A program made the position numbers and the translations under genes. Below are positions 1 to 10,104 of a stretch of DNA of 64,000 nucleotides, piece by piece (the stretch's first letter is position 1; each line of letters begins with the position of its first letter). The notes under the pieces were generated by a model. The model ran no database searches and was not told the DNA's origin. It saw nothing but the letters and a program-made list of their open reading frames with translations. The stretch lies in the NCBI GenBank assembly GCA_012064385.1, contig QRDG01000062.1, positions 1,427,113 through 1,491,112 on the forward strand, in the 5' to 3' direction. This stretch comes from Puccinellia tenuiflora (taxonomy: Eukaryota; Streptophyta; Magnoliopsida; Poales; Poaceae).

Positions 1-669
1 AAGAAGATGGAGGCGCCAAAGGGGGGCAGAGGCGGAAAAGCTGTCAGCCTCTGTCCGCCCTCCCTGGAAAAGGTGGGCGGCCTCACCTACCCCCTCTGAG
101 AAGAATACTTGGACGAGAGGAGGCCACGTCGCCTCCTAAGGAGAACCCGGAGGGGTTTTCCCGCCAAAACCCCTCTGGGCCCAAGGGTGCACCGGTGGTA
201 TCCCCTTAGCTTATAAAAGGAGGACCGAGGCACCCAAGGGAGAAAAAAACAAAAGGTAGAACCAGCACGGGAACAAGATCACAAGATGGAACACCGTTGA
301 GTTGGAGGCTAGGCTAGGTAGTGCACAAGTCCAAGGTTAGCTTAGGCGAGAGGTGATCTCCTCCGGGCCAGGATCTGCTCGTCTTCAACCTCTAGCCAAC
401 ACCTCCCGGGTTCTCACCCGCGACCACCATTGTAAAGCTACACCATGATACACCTCTCAATCCAGACATGCAGGAGTAGGGCTGTTAGCCTCCGGGCGGC
501 CTGAACCTGGGTAAACTCCTTGTGTCTCTGTGATGCTTGCTAGTACGTAGATCTCGAGCATAGACAAAGCCCCCGGGCGGAAGACGTTACTCAGCCTCCT
601 TCACGCCCCATATCGAACCTAAAAAGGGGGTATCCTTTACTCCCAGTGTCCGTGATCCAAGACACGACA
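1..669 (+). repeat. 5' LTR (3' two thirds) of non-autonomous gypsy element 1
   Basis: The segment is nearly identical to 4941-5608, so it is the right-hand part of an LTR cut by the window start. It ends in ACACGACA at 669 and is followed directly by a primer-binding-like TGGCGCGCCAGGTAGGGG, a motif that follows the 5' LTR in many grass gypsy elements. A TATA-like TTATAAAAGG lies at about 211. The element therefore reads left to right. Only a few substitutions separate the two copies by eye, so the element is fairly young. Confidence 0.9.
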
Positions 670-1049
670 TCTGGCGCGCCAGGTAGGGGGCGCAAGTGAT
701 GATTTCTTCTTCATCGCCTTCGTGTTCTTTGTCGAGATCTTCCTCAAGTTCTTCATCGGCTTCGTGTTCTTCGTCGAGATCTTCCTCAAGTTCTTCATCG
801 GCTTTGAGATCTTCGAGGAGGTCTGCTTCGAGTTCTCCAGATCTTCTGGCAAGATCTTGGATCGTCACTTCGTCACGTTCGACGTCGAGCTCTTCGGTTG
901 AGGCAAGATCTGCCACGATCCCCTCTTCTGTTCCATCGAGATCAGGTGAACGGGCACGTCTTCGGCCAGCAAAGGCCATGTCTGGCGCTCGGGAGGTCCG
1001 TGGTGAGCCGTCGCAGCAGTCATCGCGAAGAAGCTAGGGGCTGGAAGAA

Positions 1050-1730
1050 GTGCTAGGCATGGCCCGAGTGCTTCTCTCCTACCCGCCAAAGCAGTGCAAG
1101 AGAGATCCCCGAGCGAGGGCCTGGATCGCAAGTTTGGAAAACCTGCTGGACTATGCTCACCACTGCCACGCTCCTACGAGTTCTGCCCCGACCAACACCC
1201 AAGCAACTGCCGCTCCGGCACCAGCACCCCCTGAGGAGGAACGACAAGGCGATCCCCATGGCAAGAGGCCCATGGATCCCACCCGCGAGGCCGTCAACCA
1301 GAGCTCCAACCCCAGGCGTCGTTCTCGCGAGGAGATGGAGGCCCCGGCAGATCCGCACCCTGGTGCGACCGTTCTTGACCTCTATCGCCTAGAGCAAGGG
1401 CCTGAGGAACCATTGCGCCGATAGATCTGGAGGTTCCGGGGTGTCATCGTCCGTATTCCCCCGGCTGACCTGCAAGAGATCTCCGTTATCGCCGTCTTCC
1501 ACGCCAACGTTCGCAACCCGATGATGCGGGAGAGGCTAAGAACCCGCACGGTGGCCACCCTGGAAGACCTGTGGACCATGGATGATCAGTGCGCACGAGT
1601 CGAGGAGGCTGCTTCCTTTCCACCCCGTGGAGTACATTGAAGCAAGGAGCTCGATCCGCGCGAGGTACCCGCGACATCTGGAAGGGCACCCGGACGAGTT
1701 ACAACTTGGGACTCCGTGTAACCAGAAAGA
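1050..1730 (+). pseudogene. truncated gypsy gag remnant
   Basis: A 124-codon frame (1050-1424) with an acidic and proline-rich linker ends in a stop. The same sense strand continues with a capsid-like stretch (1425-1640, reading like RIPPADLQEISVIAVFHANV) that resembles grass gypsy gag proteins. A further stop follows near 1640. Neither a zinc knuckle nor a protease follows. The upstream frame from 696 encodes a low-complexity serine-rich peptide from TCTTC repeats and is not counted as a gene. I see this as the leftover of gag after loss of pol. Confidence 0.6.
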
Positions 1731-2161
1731 TAAGTTATCCTTGATCTGAACCCTTGTCATGTTTTGGCTGTCTATTTTGCGGGAATAAAACTATGTTTGA
1801 AACTAGAAACGCGTCTTGTCCGTCGATTGAGCACCCCAGGGGACTGGCTCTCCCAGGAGTACGAAGCGGTGAGAGACCTGGTACTGCCCGGGAGGAGTAC
1901 GAGCTAAGTGGGTGAGCGACCTTTCGGGAATCGGTAGGGCATGTGGAGATGTGCCTGATCATTCAGGATCTCACGGGTAAGCTTACATCTCGGGAGGATC
2001 TCTCAAAGACGTGGAGAAAAAGAAACATGATAAAGCCAAAACACCCGCAAATAGAATAGCATAGAAGTTTCCTGAACAATGCAGCATAAGTTATGATCAC
2101 ATACAAGGACTGACATAACAGTTTTTTTGGGCACGAGGTGCTCGAATGGTATGCATGGAGC

Positions 2162-3532
2162 CTAGTGGGGCGGCAGAGGATACATCTTTGCGGCCAATGC
2201 GGCCGCGAGGTCTTCTACCGCTTGGAGCGAAGCCTCGGAGGGCTTGTTAACCACGAAGTTGGGCATGGCGGCGTTCGGGTGCGCCTCCCGGAACGATGCC
2301 ATCACCCGTGCTGCCGTATCAAGACTGGCCCCGTTCCGGTCCGTGCGCAACCGGGTTGCGATCCTGTTCTTGGCAGACCTCACGGAGGCCGTCGTCTTCT
2401 GGAGGAACTCGGTCACTTCGGGGAGGCTCCGGCAGTCCGGGACCAACCCGGAGAGTTCGGCGCGCCTGTCCAGTTGGAGCACCCGCGTCGCCACATCTGC
2501 GCTGGCGGCGATGATGCTCTTGAACCCGTCTTCTCCCTGATTGTGGATTCCCGCCAGCTCCGAGGACACCCGGGAGTTTTTCTCCTCCAGTTCAAGGAGC
2601 TTGCTCATCAGCGACAACAGTTCCTCCCCCTTCAGCTTTAGGGACTTCTCCAGCTCGGAAGTCCTCTTGCCATCCAGCTTGGCCTGGTTCCGCAGCTTGC
2701 GGGTGGCGTCTCTCTCCGCGAGGAGACCCTTCTCGGCGTCTTCGACTGCCTTCCGGGCCTGTGCCTCTTTCTGTTGTGCTTCCCTGGCATCCCTGGCTTT
2801 CTCGTCCAGCGTCGTTTGATGCTTCTTCTCCGCCTCAGCGAGACGCTGCTCGACCTCTGTCTTCAGCCCTTCCCTCTGGAGCTCCAGGGCTCTGGCCTCC
2901 GTCGTCAGTTCAGCCTCTCTGGCCGCCAACCGCTGCTCCCTTTGTGCAAGTTCGTCCCGCTTGCTTTTGTTCTTCTTCTCCATGCTCTTCCACATGATTG
3001 AGAATAGGCTCCACTAGTGGGACAACTCGGTCGCTGCTCTGTTGATCGCCTCCTCGGCGTGGGAGTTGGCACGCGCCAGCGCGTCTTCCCTGGCCTCAAT
3101 CTCCTGGACTAGCTGGTCAATCCCACGGATCGCGGCCTCCTTGGTGTTCGCCCCCGTAATCGTAATCTTGGGGGCTGCTCCCTGCAGATCCCCGGGAATG
3201 TTTCTCCTCCCGCTTCGCATGGAGAAGTTCGTCTTGATCTCCGCCAGCGCGGCCATCTCGACGCTCGCTCCGGAGCATGTCGACAGGGTGACAAAGGTGT
3301 CTAGCTCTTCCCCTGTCATAAGCGAGCAATCCAGGAGGTTCGGGGTGCCCGTACAGTTCACGTTTCCTGCAACGGTCGGACTTTGCCCAGGCACCGCCGC
3401 GCGCTCGCCGCCCGGGCGCGCGTCCGTCGCCTCGGGTGCGGCTTTGGACATCTCTTGCTCCGGAGTCATCACGGCGTTGTCTCCCATCGGGAACCCGCTA
3501 ACCACCGAAGTATCTGTTTCAGCAAGGCACAA
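2162..3532 (-). pseudogene. antisense coiled-coil ORF of element 1 (3' exon, one in-frame stop)
   Basis: Two frames of 172 and 277 codons lie in the same minus frame and are separated by a single TAG at 3014-3016, so they are probably one coding segment. The second part begins with an alanine-, glutamate- and lysine-rich stretch of about 130 residues with clear heptad character, a long coiled coil. It ends in a compact domain of about 110 residues rich in alanine and leucine (for example SLPEVTEFLQKTTASVRSAK). Proteins of this layout are widespread in grass genomes as antisense products of Tat-lineage LTR elements, often annotated as putative gypsy-type transposon proteins. Function is unknown. 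Confidence 0.65.
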
Positions 3533-3559
3533 TGGTAAGTCGTTGGGGGCGGGGCAAGG

Positions 3560-4540
3560 TTAGACTTGTCTGATTGGACGAGGCTTACCTGCCGCCTCCA
3601 GAGTCCCTGCTCCTCCAGCCTTCGCGGGGGTCGGATGCGTCCCGGAGTTTTCCTGCGCGTCGCCCCCAAGCACCTTCTCCGAGCTGGGAGCAGTCTAAGT
3701 CCCTCCAGGGACACCGGCACTGGTGGCCGTGTCGCGTTCCGCCGCCTCCCGCCGCCTCTTGCTGGCTTCCGGTGAAGTTTGGCCCCTGCCACGACTTTTT
3801 GTTAAACTTCCCGGAGGTGCGGCTCGCAAGTTCAGTAGCAGCACAACAAGGACAAGCAAGAAGAAAGCATACCCGCGGGGTCGCTTGTGGCCCAGCGACT
3901 CGGGCATGCCTACGGACCTGGCGGAGGAGCCGTGCAGGCTCACAGGCATCATGTTGGTGGCGAGGGAAGGCTCCGGGGCCGGCGACTGGCGCAGGAGCTG
4001 CCCCTTGCGCCGCGGCGGGATGACAAAGGCGTCGTCATCGACCTCCATGCCCACGGGACCGCTCTCTTCTTCGACCACGAGCGGTGCCCGGGGGCTCGTC
4101 TTCGGACTCGGGACCATGGCGGGTCCCTCAGCTAGGTGCGGGGAAGAGTACTTTTCCCCCCGCTCCCTCGTCTTCGTCGCGGGCGGCCTCGTCGTCGTCA
4201 TTGTCGCCATCGCCATCACCGTCACTATCCTCGGTGGAGTGGGAGAACTCCACCTCGGAGTCCTCAGTGCTCTCTGCCTCGGACTCGGAGGCCTCCTCTT
4301 CCTCACCGGAGCTAGAGGGGACCTTAACCTTGCGAGCTCTGACCTTGGGATTCTGGGGCCCGGCGTCGTCTCGGCCCACGATTCCGAGGGCGTTGCACTC
4401 CGGCATCTCCGCAAGGATCTCTGCCTTCTTTGGGTCCCCGCTCATAGGCAGGACCCCCTCTGGCAGCTGATATGGCGCGTTGGGGGGAAAGATCTTCCTT
4501 ATGGCGTCAAAGAGGGCGTCGTCGCTCATGTCGGAGTTCC
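3560..4540 (-). pseudogene. antisense ORF of element 1, 5' exon(s), acidic domain
   Basis: On the minus strand a frame begins near 4531 with MSDDALFDAIRKIFPP, runs through a highly acidic serine/glutamate/aspartate tract, and then passes into a second overlapping frame (4414-3695) with VVEEESGPVGMEVDDDAF. A plausible splice donor (CGCGG followed by GTATGC) lies near 3877, with AG acceptor candidates 40 to 100 bases on, so the antisense gene is probably multi-exonic and continues into the 3532-2162 segment. The N-terminal domain usual for such proteins is absent; the frame starts just inside the polypurine tract, next to the 3' LTR. Frame changes suggest decay or unrecognised introns. Confidence 0.55.
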
Positions 4541-4610
4541 GCAGTCGAGAATGATCTCGGAGACCCGGCGGTGGAAGGGCGTGGCCGCCGGGACTATGCC
4601 CGGGGGCTAC

Positions 4611-5608
4611 TGTCGCAACAGTGGAACATGGGGTTCCCCTGATGCGGTCAAAGTGGGTCCATCGCACATGGGCCCACCAAGGAGACACTCAAGGCCAAGG
4701 CACAATACTGGCAGATGGGCCCCCCATCTGCCCCACGGCGTCCCGACGCGCGCGACATCGACAACCAAGGCAAAGGACCCGGGACCCTCCGGGGCCCCCT
4801 CGACCCAGAAGCAGGCATGGAGGTCCCGGGACCCCTACGCCCGGCAGGAGGCCAGGCTCACCCCCGGGAACCAACCTCTAGTGCGCAAAGAGGATAAGCT
4901 TGCCAGCCCTGGCTGGAGGCTCCTAGAAGACTTGGGCGCCAAGAAGATGGAGGCGCCAAAGGGAGGCAGAGGCGGAAAAGCTGTCAGCCTCTGTCCGCCC
5001 TCCCTGGAAAAGGTGGGCGACCTCACCTACCCCCTCTGAGAAGAATACTTGGACGAGAGGAGGCCACGTCGCCTCCTAAGGAGAACCCGGAGGGGTTTTC
5101 CCGCCAAAACCCCTCTGGCCCCAAGGGTGCACCTGTGGTATCCCCTTAGCTTATAAAAGGAGGACCGAGGCACCCAAGGGAGAAAAAAACAAAAGGTAGA
5201 ACCAGCACGGGAACAAGATCACAAGACGGAACACCATTGAGTTGGAGGCTAGGCTAGGTAGTGCACAAGTCCAAGGTTAGCTTAGGCGAGAGGTGATCTC
5301 CTCCGGGCCAGTATCTGCTCGTCTTCAACCTCTAGCCAACACCTCCCAGGTTCTCACCCGCGACCACCATTGTAAAGCTACACCATGATACACCTCTCAA
5401 TCCAGACATGCAGGAGTAAGGCTATTAGCCTCCGGGCGGCCTGAACCTGGGTAAACTCATTGTGTCTCTGTGATGCTTACTAGTACGTAGATCTCGAGCG
5501 TAGACAAAGCCCCCGGGCGGAAGATGTTACTCAGACTCCTTTGCGCCCATACCGAACCTAAAAAAGAGGTATCCTTTACTCCCGGTGTTCGTGATCCAAG
5601 ACACGACA
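4611..5608 (+). repeat. 3' LTR of gypsy element 1
   Basis: The 998-bp LTR begins TGTCGCAACA right after the polypurine tract and ends ACACGACA, giving the TG...CA ends and the short TGTCG/CGACA inverted termini expected of an LTR. The part from 4941 matches 1-669. TTATAAAAGG at 5151 is the likely TATA box. The flanking five bases are GTCGT; the partner duplication would lie left of the window. Confidence 0.9.
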
Positions 5609-5629
5609 GTCGTGCTGTCCACCACGACA
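5609..5629 (+). repeat. 21-bp end of the 5' LTR of element 2
   Basis: These 21 bases match the last 21 bases of the LTR at 9443-10099 with three differences. They are followed by TTTGGCGCCCACCATGGGGC, a standard grass gypsy primer-binding sequence. The rest of this LTR is not in the window, so element 1 appears to have inserted near the 3' end of this LTR. Confidence 0.8.
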
Positions 5630-8284
5630 TTTGGCGCCCACCATGGGGCTAGCGGCGAGCGGATCCCGTTCTCGGCGGGACCAATCTTCGTCAACATCTT
5701 TGTCGCCGCCTTGGCGCCAACCAGGCTCTCCCGGAAAAATCAGGGTGCTTGGAGTCGCCGGCCATGGCGCTGTGCTGGATCTACGGGTCTGGATCTAGAT
5801 CAACACCAGCGCACGTCCGCGTCCTCAACCTGCCGCTCGAGCTCCTCCGCGTCCGCGCAGGCACGCCGTCGCCCGCGAACTTGACCTCCACGCCCGCGTC
5901 TCCTCCGACCTCATGTTCTCCACGCGTTCCCGCTTCTCCATCGTCCTCCACGCCCGCGCATGCCCCTCCACGTCGTCAAGGTCTTCCGCGCCGCCGGCCT
6001 CCCTCTTCTTCTCCTCGAGACGTCGTTGTATCCCGCTCCCCTGTGCCCGAGCTGCCCCGCTTGGCCTCCTCCGCCTCCTGCTCGGGGGCTCGCCGTTGGC
6101 TCCCCAGCTGCCACTTTGCCGCGTTCGCGCCTCCTACCTCATCCATGTCAAAATCGGAAGCCAGAAATGCCAAGATCGTCTTCCCCGCGCAAGCACGCCG
6201 TCGCCCGTGCAGGCTCCGCCTCCGCGCCCGAGTTCCTTGCCGACGTCCTGTCCAAGACGCCCGCGTCGCGCCGCTCCTCCAGCCTTCCCCCATCAGCGCG
6301 CCATCGACCTCGTCCCCGATGCCTCCGACCTGCAGCGGCCGCACCTGCGCACCCGACGGCTCCCTCGCCAGCGTCCTCCGCCTCCAAAATTGGCTGTATC
6401 CAGCCGACTCCGGCTTCATTCCGTCAGCACGTGCGTCCAGCCTCTGCCCCAACACCCGAGATCGAGCTCCGCCTGCCGCGACCGGACGGTCGCCTCCGGT
6501 CCCCCGTCGCGCCGCACTGGTCCGCCCCAGCTTGGGCCGCCGCTGTTGGCACCTGCTCCGACAACGTCCGCGCTTGACTCCACTCCCGTCCGATCGCCCT
6601 CGCTAGCCGGCGTCCGGCTGCTCTGCCCCACGACGGCTCCCACACCCGGCCGGCCGCCTCTGCACCCGTTGCCGGCTCGCCCGCCTTCGGCCTCGTCCGC
6701 ACCGCCGTCCCGCCTCCGGCTCCGTGCCCTGCCGCCTCCGCCCGCGCTCCGGCCGACCCCGGCTCCTGCGCCTCCGCGCCCTACGTCCGTTCGCCGCCGC
6801 ACGTAGGCTGGCCGGCCGCTTCCAGCTCCTCCCGAACTTGTCTGGCTTCCACATCGCTCCGTCCGCCTTCGCGTACCGTGCATCCGCCCGCGATCGACCA
6901 GCGTCTTCATTGCCCTGCGCACTGCGCCCACATCGGCCGGCTCCACTCAGTGGAATCAAAAAAGGGAGGAAGCCGGCTGAGAAAAGAATAAAGAAAAGAA
7001 TAATAAAAAAAGGCTAGACCGGCTGAAGATGGGCCGGCCGCTTCTGTCCTGCCGCTGGCCTGGATGCCTGCGTCCGGCTGGGCTGCGGCTGCCCTCGTCC
7101 GATTGGGCCACTCCCGGCCAGTCGGCTGCCCGCGTCTGGCTGTCGGGCCGGCTGATGGCCAGGCCGGTTGCGCCTCAGGTTAGATGCTGGGCCGGCTGGA
7201 GCCTGGTATGCTGCAGTGCTCCTCCGACTAAAAACTCCTGGGCAGAGGGCCATCCAGTATAGCAACACGTGTTGACTATGCCGCCAGCCGGCAGAGTGGA
7301 CTGGGACTCCACTTGGCTCTGGCTGCCTTGGCCGTTCGGCTTCCAAACTGCAGCACCCTTCTTCTTCGACTACGCAAACAATTACAAACGTAAGTATCAT
7401 CTATGCTTCCGCACCGTGCACAAAAGTGGATAGACCCGAGAAGCTCTTTTCGCAAAATCTTTGCTTCTCGTGTCCGGCTTTGCCCAGACTCTTTTTCCCG
7501 TAGACGGCTAAGTAGTGTGCATGATCCCGCATGGACGGTGAAGTGCACACGAAAGACGTCGAGGGAGGAAACGGCTTGGACAATCTGGACGCACTCTTCT
7601 TCGCTAGCCCAAGCGCTTTTTCCCGAGATCGGCTTAGTTGTGTGCACGGCACCAAACGGTTAAATCCTCGCGCCCGGTCCAGGCCGGCGAGGAGAACAAG
7701 CTGGAGGTCGCATCCACATGAAAGACATCAAAGGAGGAAACAACTTGGATGACCCGATCGTGTTCTCTTTTAAATGTTGGTTCGCTTGAACCCAATCCCC
7801 AAAGTCTAAGTAGTGTGCATGATCCCGCATGGCCAACTCTTCGCATCCGGCTGCAGTATCGCCAGACGACCAGCCGGCAAGAGCACAAGCCGGGATGGTG
7901 AAGTGCACATGAATGATCTAAAGGGCTCGGACAAAAGCGAGTTGGCATAAAAATCCACAAAAGCTTCAGACAGCATATAATTTTATATACGGAGATCTAA
8001 TGACTAACTTTGTCTCTTGCATGACTATTTTTGCATAAATCTGCCGAGGCCCTCCCGCCGGAGCCGTAGGACCTCGACAGCTTCGGGGGCTAGTGGGTCG
8101 CCAAGCCGACTGGCTCCTCTAGCTGGTTGGCCCTTCGGCTGACTTCGCACACACCGAAAAACTCGGGGGCTCGACATCACCGTCGCCATCACTTCCACTT
8201 TATAGCTCGGGAGCTCGACGCCACAAGCCGGCAGAAGACACAAAGACCTCCGGTCCAAGAGACCCAGAGGCAAATAGCCGCAAG

Positions 8285-9055
8285 CCGGCAGAAGACACCA
8301 ACACCCCGGCCAAGAGCCCGGGGGCTGCCACGCCGTCGGCCGGCAATCTCATTCCCGGGGGCTGCGCAGCCGCCAGCCGGCTCTGCAGACCCGGAGGACT
8401 CAAACACACCGGCCAAGAGCCCGGGGGCTGCCACACCGTCAGTTGGCAATCTCATTCCCGGGGGCTGCGCAGCCGCTAGCCGGCTTCGTAGACCCGTAGG
8501 ACTCAAACACCCTGGCCAAGAGCCCGAGGGCTGCCACGGCCGTTAGCCGGCAATCTCATTCCCGGGGGCTGCGCAGCCGCCAGCCAGCTCCGCAAACCCG
8601 GAGGACTCAGTCACCCCGGCCAAGAGCCCTGGGGCTGCCACGCCGTCAGCCGGCAATCCCATTCCCGGGGGCTGCGCAGCCGCCAGCCGGTTCCGCAGAC
8701 CCGAAAAACTCAAACACCCCCGGCCAAGAGCCCGGGGGCTGCCACGCCGTCAGCCGGCAATCTCATTCCCGGGGGCTGCGCAGCCGCCAGCCGGCTCCGC
8801 AGACCCAGAGGACTCAAACACCCCGGCCAAGAGCCCGGGGGCTGCCACGCCGTCAGCCGGCAATCTCATTCCCGGGGGCTGCGCAGCCGCCAGCCAGCTC
8901 CGCAGACCCGGAGGACTCCAACACCCCGGCCAAGAGCCCGTGGGCTGCCACGCCGTCAGCCAGCAATCTCATTCCTGGGGGCTGCGCAGCCGCCAGTCGG
9001 CTCCGCAGACCCGGAGGACTCAAACACCCCGACCAAGAGCCCGGGGGCTGCCACG
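8285..9055 (+). repeat. 103-bp tandem repeat, about 7.5 copies
   Basis: The motif GGCCAAGAGCCC recurs at 8308, 8411, 8514, 8618, 8722, 8825, 8928 and (as GACCAAGAGC) 9031, a period of 103 to 104 bp. Each unit also carries GCCGGCAATCTCATTCCCGG and a GCTGCGCAGCCGCCAGCC block. Units differ by a few substitutions. It lies inside the internal region of element 2, upstream of its polypurine tract. Confidence 0.95.
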
Positions 9056-9107
9056 TTCTGCAGCTAGCTCCACGGGCTGCCGGCTCCAACTCCGACTTCA
9101 TCCGGCT

Positions 9108-9310
9108 ACAACTTCATCCGGCTTCAAGGCCTCAAAGCTTCAAGGCTTCAAGGCTTTAATCCGGCTTCAAGGCTTCAAGGCTTCAAGGCTTCAAGGCCTC
9201 AAGGCTTCAAAGCTTTTCATCTGGTTCAAGGCTTTTAATCCGGCTTCAAGGCCTCAAGGCTTCAAGGCTTTTCATCCGGCTTTAAAGCTTCAAGGCCTCA
9301 ACTTCAGCCG
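9108..9310 (+). repeat. short imperfect tandem repeat (CTTCAAGG)n
   Basis: About 200 bp are built of irregular copies of CTTCAAGGC and CCTCAAGGC, broken by ATCCGGCTTCAAGG and TTTTCATCCGGC units. It follows the 103-bp array directly and is part of the same non-coding element. Confidence 0.9.
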
Positions 9311-9442
9311 GCTCTGGCTCCAGCTCCAGTTTCAGCCGGCTCCAGCTCTGACTTCAGTATTTCAACCACGACAATCAAGACAAGGGGAAGCTCGTGAAGC
9401 CTTCCCAGCAAGCAGACAAGTCTCCACGAGCTCGGGGGCTAG

Positions 9443-10099
9443 TGTTGGGGAGATGACCCCCAGATACCCTAAAGCTCACTCTCCAGAGTGTTCAAGCCGG
9501 CCAGCCCAAGGCGGACATACCCGTCCAGCTTCAGGGCGCCTCCATCCGACTTGAGAGCAGCCGGACCTACCAACCGACAGGCCCGTACAAGTGGGCTAGC
9601 CTCACACAACCGTCGCCGATGAACAGTACGTCCGGTCGGGCGTTACCTCAACACGTCATGATGATCCGGCTCAAGCCGGACTGTACCGTAGATGATGTCA
9701 TAGGGGTATTCATGTTATTTCCTTGTAACCCCAAACCCTAGCTCACTGCCTATATAAGGTGGGCCAGAGCCCCCTGCGAGGGGCAGACTCTCACAGACAG
9801 ATAGAAGTGCTAGACTCCCACCACAATCATCATCTTCAACCTCTAGCCGGCTGGTGAGCCAAGCCGGCCACCACCAGAAACAACTCCAGGAGCACCATTG
9901 TAGCTCGAATCTCGTGATCTTGCAATAAGAAAGTAGAAGGGCAGGACGTAGGGGTGTTACCTCCACACGAGGGCCCCGAACCTGGGTACATCGTGTGTGT
10001 TTGCCGTGCTTGCTACCCAATCCCGCGTGAACACCATCGTTGCCTTCCTCCACAAACTTCCCCATCTTTGATGGGTATGACGTGCTATCCACCATGACA
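9443..10099 (+). repeat. 3' LTR of element 2
   Basis: The LTR starts TGTTGGGGAG after the polypurine tract and ends CCATGACA, the end shared with 5609-5629; length is 657 bp. A TATA box (TATATAAGG) lies at 9751. The next five bases, CTTAC (10100-10104), should be the target duplication; the left copy is outside the window. Confidence 0.85.
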
Positions 10100-10104
10100 C
10101 TTAC

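Larger units (their letters stand above)
670..4610 (+). mobile_element. internal region of gypsy element 1 (Tat/Retand-like, pol missing)
   Basis: The region lies between matching LTRs, starts with the primer-binding site at about 671 and ends with a polypurine tract (CGGGGGCTAC) just before 4611. The plus strand holds only a gag remnant; no protease, reverse transcriptase, RNase H or integrase is readable on either strand. The right two thirds carry an antisense gene. Antisense ORFs in this place are known from grass Tat-lineage elements such as Grande and RIRE2, which is the basis of the lineage call. The element must rely on another element's enzymes. Confidence 0.8.
5630..9442 (+). mobile_element. 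internal region of element 2, non-coding gypsy-type element
   Basis: The 3.8-kb region is bounded by a primer-binding site (5630) and a polypurine tract (CTCGGGGGCTAG, ending 9442). It has no gag or pol reading frame. The open frames at 5749-6806 are long only because the DNA is about 70 percent G+C with few stop codons; their translations are arginine, proline, serine and alanine strings without domains. The 6950-7400 part is rich in CCGGCT motifs, and 7500-7910 holds diverged copies of a motif (AAGTAGTGTGCATGATCCCG at 7510 and 7806). It resembles large retrotransposon derivatives that carry no protein genes. Confidence 0.7.

Noticed and set aside
696..1037. Serine-rich 113-codon frame
   Set aside because: It is a translation of a TCTTC-type simple repeat just after the primer-binding site, with an acidic frame on the other strand. 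It is not a believable protein.
3723..5039. 438-codon plus-strand frame
   Set aside because: It is opposite the antisense ORF of element 1 and continues into the LTR. Its composition mirrors the antisense acidic tract and it has no domain.
5749..6806. Overlapping plus-strand frames of 205 to 297 codons
   Set aside because: The DNA is very GC-rich with few stops, all three frames are open, and translations are arginine/proline/serine strings with no gag or pol motif.
8285..9055. CRISPR-like array
   Set aside because: Units are contiguous 103-bp tandem copies without unique spacers, and the context is a plant LTR element.
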